Source: Lophius americanus
Lineage: Eukaryota; Chordata; Actinopteri; Lophiiformes; Lophiidae
DNA length: 64,000 nt
Reading direction: 5' to 3'
Assembly (NCBI GenBank): GCA_037951165.1
Contig: JBBDHG010000043.1
Location: 6,215,001-6,279,000, forward strand
The notes beneath the pieces are model-generated. The model was given only the letters and a program-made list of their open reading frames with translations, made no database searches and was not told where the DNA came from. Position 1 is the first letter of the stretch; each line of letters begins with the position of its first letter. This document shows positions 61,165-64,000 of the stretch, in pieces. The translations under genes and the position numbers were made by a program.

Positions 61165-62485
61165 CTGTCCGACGGAGACAAAAAGAGTTCATAAAGGGAG
61201 TGTGGTGGAGCAGCGCTGGGATTCAAACATCATTTCATATCAGAACCCGATTCAATACAGACAGCTGCCGTGACCCACCTGTTCTTGACGATCCAGTACT
61301 TCATCCCTCTGCTGCTCACTCCGTATCCCACCGCCAGCACGGCGTGATTGATGTCGTCCGAGTTACAGTTTTTGTCATAGTAAACACCTGAGCACAAGGA
61401 GGCGGAGCCATCAGCAGTATTTTTTAAATATTCATTGAAGAGATCTTTCATATTTCATTCACCAGGGGGAATTAAAAAAATATTCCATTAAATGGATTTA
61501 AAAGTGTAAATGAGGAGACTTAGTGACATCCGCTGACCTTTGCTGTAGAACTGGAAGCTGCTCAGCGAGGCGTCGATGCCCACAGATATTGGACCCACTT
61601 TAAAAAGCTTGACTGCCAGCATGCGCTCGTCGCCCACTGGGATCTCCTTGTAGCCTCTGCACTGGGCGGCCATACCGGATGAATTGTAGTGGCACTGCTG
61701 CGCCTGCACCGAGGAGGAGGAAGAGGAGGAGGAAGAGGAGGAGGAGCAGGAATAAGAGACAGTTTAAGACAAAACAAATTGGAACTGGATCGATTGGGGA
61801 GAAGAAACTAGTTAAGTAACTGTACGAACTGGACTGTTTAACTGTATGAACCTGGACTGTTTTGTTCTATGAACCTGGACTGTTTCACTTTGTGAACCTG
61901 GACTGTTTCGTTCTATGAACCTGGACTGTTTCACTTTGTGAACCTGGACTGTTTCGTTCTATGAAGCCGGACTTTTTCATAGTTGAATTATTAGTTATAG
62001 TACTATATAGTACTACAGTCTTTGCGTTGTGAGACATCATGTTTCTGCGGGTTTAGACTCAGCCCACGTATCCTTTTGTTTCTCATGAGATTTGTTTTTG
62101 CATTTCTTTATATTTTTTGTGAAAAGCTTCTTGTGAATTGTAACTAAAACAGAAAGCGGGTAGTCGTGACTAAACCCCACATTTGGATGTTTAATTTGTT
62201 CAAATGCTATAAAGCCATGGGACTAGATATACCCGTGTGTTTATTGATGAGCGTGTTGGATCTCACCTCACCCACGTACGGGTAGACGTCCTCGGAGTCG
62301 ATGCCTCCGTTCTGCAGAACATACTTGAAAGCGATGGTCATGTATCCTCCTCCACAGCCGTAGTTCTCTTTGACACAGTCCACCAGGTTCTGAGGACTGA
62401 GGTCCACCAGCTTGCCTGTCGTCTTGGCCAACTGGCCCTCGAGGGCCCCGGCCGAGCTGAAGGCCCAACAGGAGCCACAAGAACC
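61062..62485 (-). CDS. ctsk: Cathepsin K-like cysteine protease, 3' part (four coding exons), cut by the window edge
   Basis: Papain-family (C1A) collagenolytic protease; in vertebrates cathepsin K is the main bone-matrix protease of osteoclasts. The window holds exons encoding 198 residues of the mature enzyme; the prepro exons would lie beyond 64000. Catalytic Cys (GSCGSCWAFS), His (INHAVLAVGYG) and Asn (WIVKNSWGEDWG) are present. CGGGYMT and GISNLASYP give the Tyr and Leu at S2-pocket positions typical of cathepsin K, unlike the Phe residues of the neighbouring gene. Exon phases match the ctss gene exon for exon, as expected of an old tandem duplicate. The C-terminus is YPIMG. Order and strand match my recollection of human CTSS-CTSK. 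Confidence 0.9.
61279..61387 (-). CDS. ctsk: ctsk exon with catalytic histidine
   Basis: Begins after GCTCAG with GVYYDKNCNSDDINHAVLA and ends YWIVKN plus two bases of Ser at donor AACAG|GTGGGTC. Same phases as ctss exon 6. Confidence 0.92.
61538..61703 (-). CDS. ctsk: ctsk exon with substrate-binding segment
   Basis: Begins after a long CTC-rich tract and GGTGCAG with AQQCHYNSSGMAAQCRGYKE, continues through VGPISVGIDASLSSFQFYSK, and ends one base into a Gly codon at AAAG|GTCAGC. Confidence 0.92.
61824..61983 (+). repeat. 23-bp minisatellite, about 7 copies, in ctsk intron
   Basis: Unit ATGAACCTGGACTGTTTCAC plus TTT or GTTCT variants, alternating between two subtypes. The same unit occurs at 55494-55548. 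Confidence 0.9.
62267..62485 (-). CDS. ctsk: ctsk exon with catalytic cysteine
   Basis: Begins after CCTTCACTCAG with GSCGSCWAFSSAGALEGQLA, includes LSPQNLVDCVKENYGCGGGY, and ends DVYPYVGE at donor GAG|GTGAGAT. Corresponds to ctss exon 4. Confidence 0.95.
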
Positions 62486-62752
62486 CTGAGTGAAGGAAAG
62501 ACAAGGCGATGATAAATAGAAAATACCGCAAAACCTGCCGAGGAGTTTCAACTGTGAGGTTCAAGGGTGAGGAGAGAATCCCAAAAGCTCACCAGCAAGG
62601 TTAAGGTCAAAGGTTATCCAATTTGGCTGTGGTTCTTTCCAATTGAAGGTGTAGCCAGCATAGCTTAGCATTAGTAATAGAAATGGGCTAATAGTAACTA
62701 GCCTGGCTCAGTCTGAAGGCAGTATCAAAAGTATTTTTTTTCCTTTCTATGC

Positions 62753-63144
62753 TAAAAAGTGCAGTTTGTAAAATTTAGTATCATCTAGCGGTAAAGTTCC
62801 AGATAGCAAATACTAATTCAAATCAGTTGAACATCGCTGTCCAGGTCCAAGAAGGTGAACATGAAGACCCAACTTGTGAAACCTTTGAGAGATTAACGGG
62901 TGAGGTCCGTGCAGTCCACACCATGTGACCCCTATTTGCCTGCTGAGATGAATCCCCAGTGTGAACTGCTTGGACCGCACCAGTTTACCTCACAAATGCG
63001 AAAAGCCCCACCGTACACAAACATATCGGCGCAACATGGTGGTCTCCATGGAAGAGACCCCGCCCCTTCTGTAGAATTACGTGTTTTTCCAAATTAAAAG
63101 GATAAGAACATTCTCATTTAAAAGTTTACACACTGCACCTTTAA
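62753..63144. mobile_element. MITE-like element with terminal inverted repeats in ctsk intron
   Basis: The left end is AAAAAGTGCAGTTTGTAAAA and the right end, reverse-complemented, is TTAAAGGTGCAGTGTGTAAA, an imperfect inverted pair. It is about 390 bp with no coding capacity. Related termini occur near 35285 and 37265. Confidence 0.65.
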
Positions 63145-63149
63145 TTAAA

Positions 63150-63535
63150 CAAGGTTCTGCATGTTAATAAGCAGCTTTTACTTCTCGTGATTGGGGTCAA
63201 GAGGAGAGGAGGTCCCTAGATAAAAACACAACAACAAACATGCGGTTTCTCACAAATTGAGTGACTAAAACATAAAATGTATTGGAGTGTTCTTATAATT
63301 GTAATATTTCAAAATCGGGACACAGGAAGTACCAACCCACCGCGATCAGGCAACATGTGTTATAACATAACTGTAAAGATGAGCCAAATACTCAAATACT
63401 ATACAAATACTTGGCAACTGTGGCCAACTGGCCCTGAAGGAACTCGGTGACTGTGTGACCTCTAGACTAGGTGAGGAAGACCTGCCGAATCAAGCAGAGG
63501 TAAGAATGGTGGATGTTGGCGTTAGTAGTGGCCAT
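63150..63535 (+). repeat. Local direct duplication, copy 2
   Basis: Second copy of the block at 58400-59010, shorter through internal deletions. It lies in the ctsk intron upstream of the catalytic-cysteine exon. Confidence 0.75.
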
Positions 63536-64000
63536 ATTAGGATCTCTGAGCTTTATCCCAAAAAGAAAAAAAGCAATCCAGTTCTTCCTCGCACTAAAAT
63601 CTATATGGAGGTATAAAATTGAAAGTGAGCCCGGAATATAGTCAATAAATAAAATTGACTGAATATCATTTCTGAAATAATTACCCTTATTTTTTGTCTC
63701 TGCTTATTCGTTATTTTTAACATTTAAAAAAAAAGAAAGATTTTTTTCATCTCTTGAAACACAAATTGCATTCTGAATTGATATTTCCACTAATTTATTT
63801 AATAATTATTATTTATATATACTTCTTATCTATTATTTTCTTTAATAATTTATCAGTTATTCAATATGCTACTTTATTATTTAGTATTTGAAATTCGTCA
63901 CTTTATTTGATTTTTATTATTATATATTAATTTATTATTGATTAATTATTCATCATGAAGTATTTTCTTTGGTTGTCCTTTATATTGAATTGTGTAAAAA

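Larger units (their letters stand above)
62486..64000 (-). other. ctsk intron, open at the window edge
   Basis: No upstream ctsk propeptide exon is recognisable before 64000. The last 400 bp are strongly AT-rich. Confidence 0.6.

Noticed and set aside
62237..62512. Plus-strand open frame over ctsk
   Set aside because: It is the antisense shadow of the catalytic-cysteine exon.

Overview
The window reads as vertebrate nuclear DNA, almost certainly a ray-finned (teleost) fish. Coding exons are short and split by GT-AG introns, microsatellites are frequent, and teleost-style interspersed repeats occur throughout. Three protein-coding genes can be supported: a Onecut-family transcription factor on the plus strand, and two papain-family cysteine cathepsins (cathepsin S-like and cathepsin K-like) on the minus strand. 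The cathepsin K gene runs off the right edge.

Layout. 1-24,000 contains no recognisable coding gene. It holds microsatellites, diverged tandem arrays, transposon remnants and some non-repetitive stretches that could be regulatory. About 22,850-24,030, just upstream of the Onecut gene, is a roughly four-fold diverged tandem repeat. 24,240-25,480 is the likely promoter and 5' leader with a probable 5' UTR intron. Onecut coding exon 1 is 25,481-26,516, followed by an 11.4-kb intron that includes a 3.3-kb diverged satellite. Exon 2 is 37,931-38,241, and a long 3' UTR may reach about 43,110. A repeat-rich 3-kb spacer follows. The cathepsin S-like gene (seven coding exons, minus strand) spans 46,378-53,928, giving a tail-to-tail arrangement with Onecut. 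53,934-60,600 is a repeat-rich spacer with two minisatellites. The last four coding exons of the cathepsin K-like gene lie at 61,062-62,485, and its prepro exons are beyond 64,000.

How the genes relate. The Onecut protein is a nuclear DNA-binding regulator with one CUT domain and one F48/M50 homeodomain. The cathepsins are secreted or lysosomal proteases with intact Cys-His-Asn catalytic residues. As I recall, the CTSS then CTSK order on one strand matches the human 1q21 pair, where no Onecut gene is present. The Onecut protein is also diverged at several positions that I recall as invariant in ONECUT1/2/3. Together these suggest the fish 'onecut-like' (onecutl) paralogue, an ohnologue lost from mammals. 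Nothing in the sequence shows functional cooperation between the Onecut gene and the proteases; the link is positional.

All exon boundaries were placed by hand from splice consensus and reading-frame arithmetic, and every internal junction stays in frame. Repeat family names are from memory and uncertain. No similarity search was possible.
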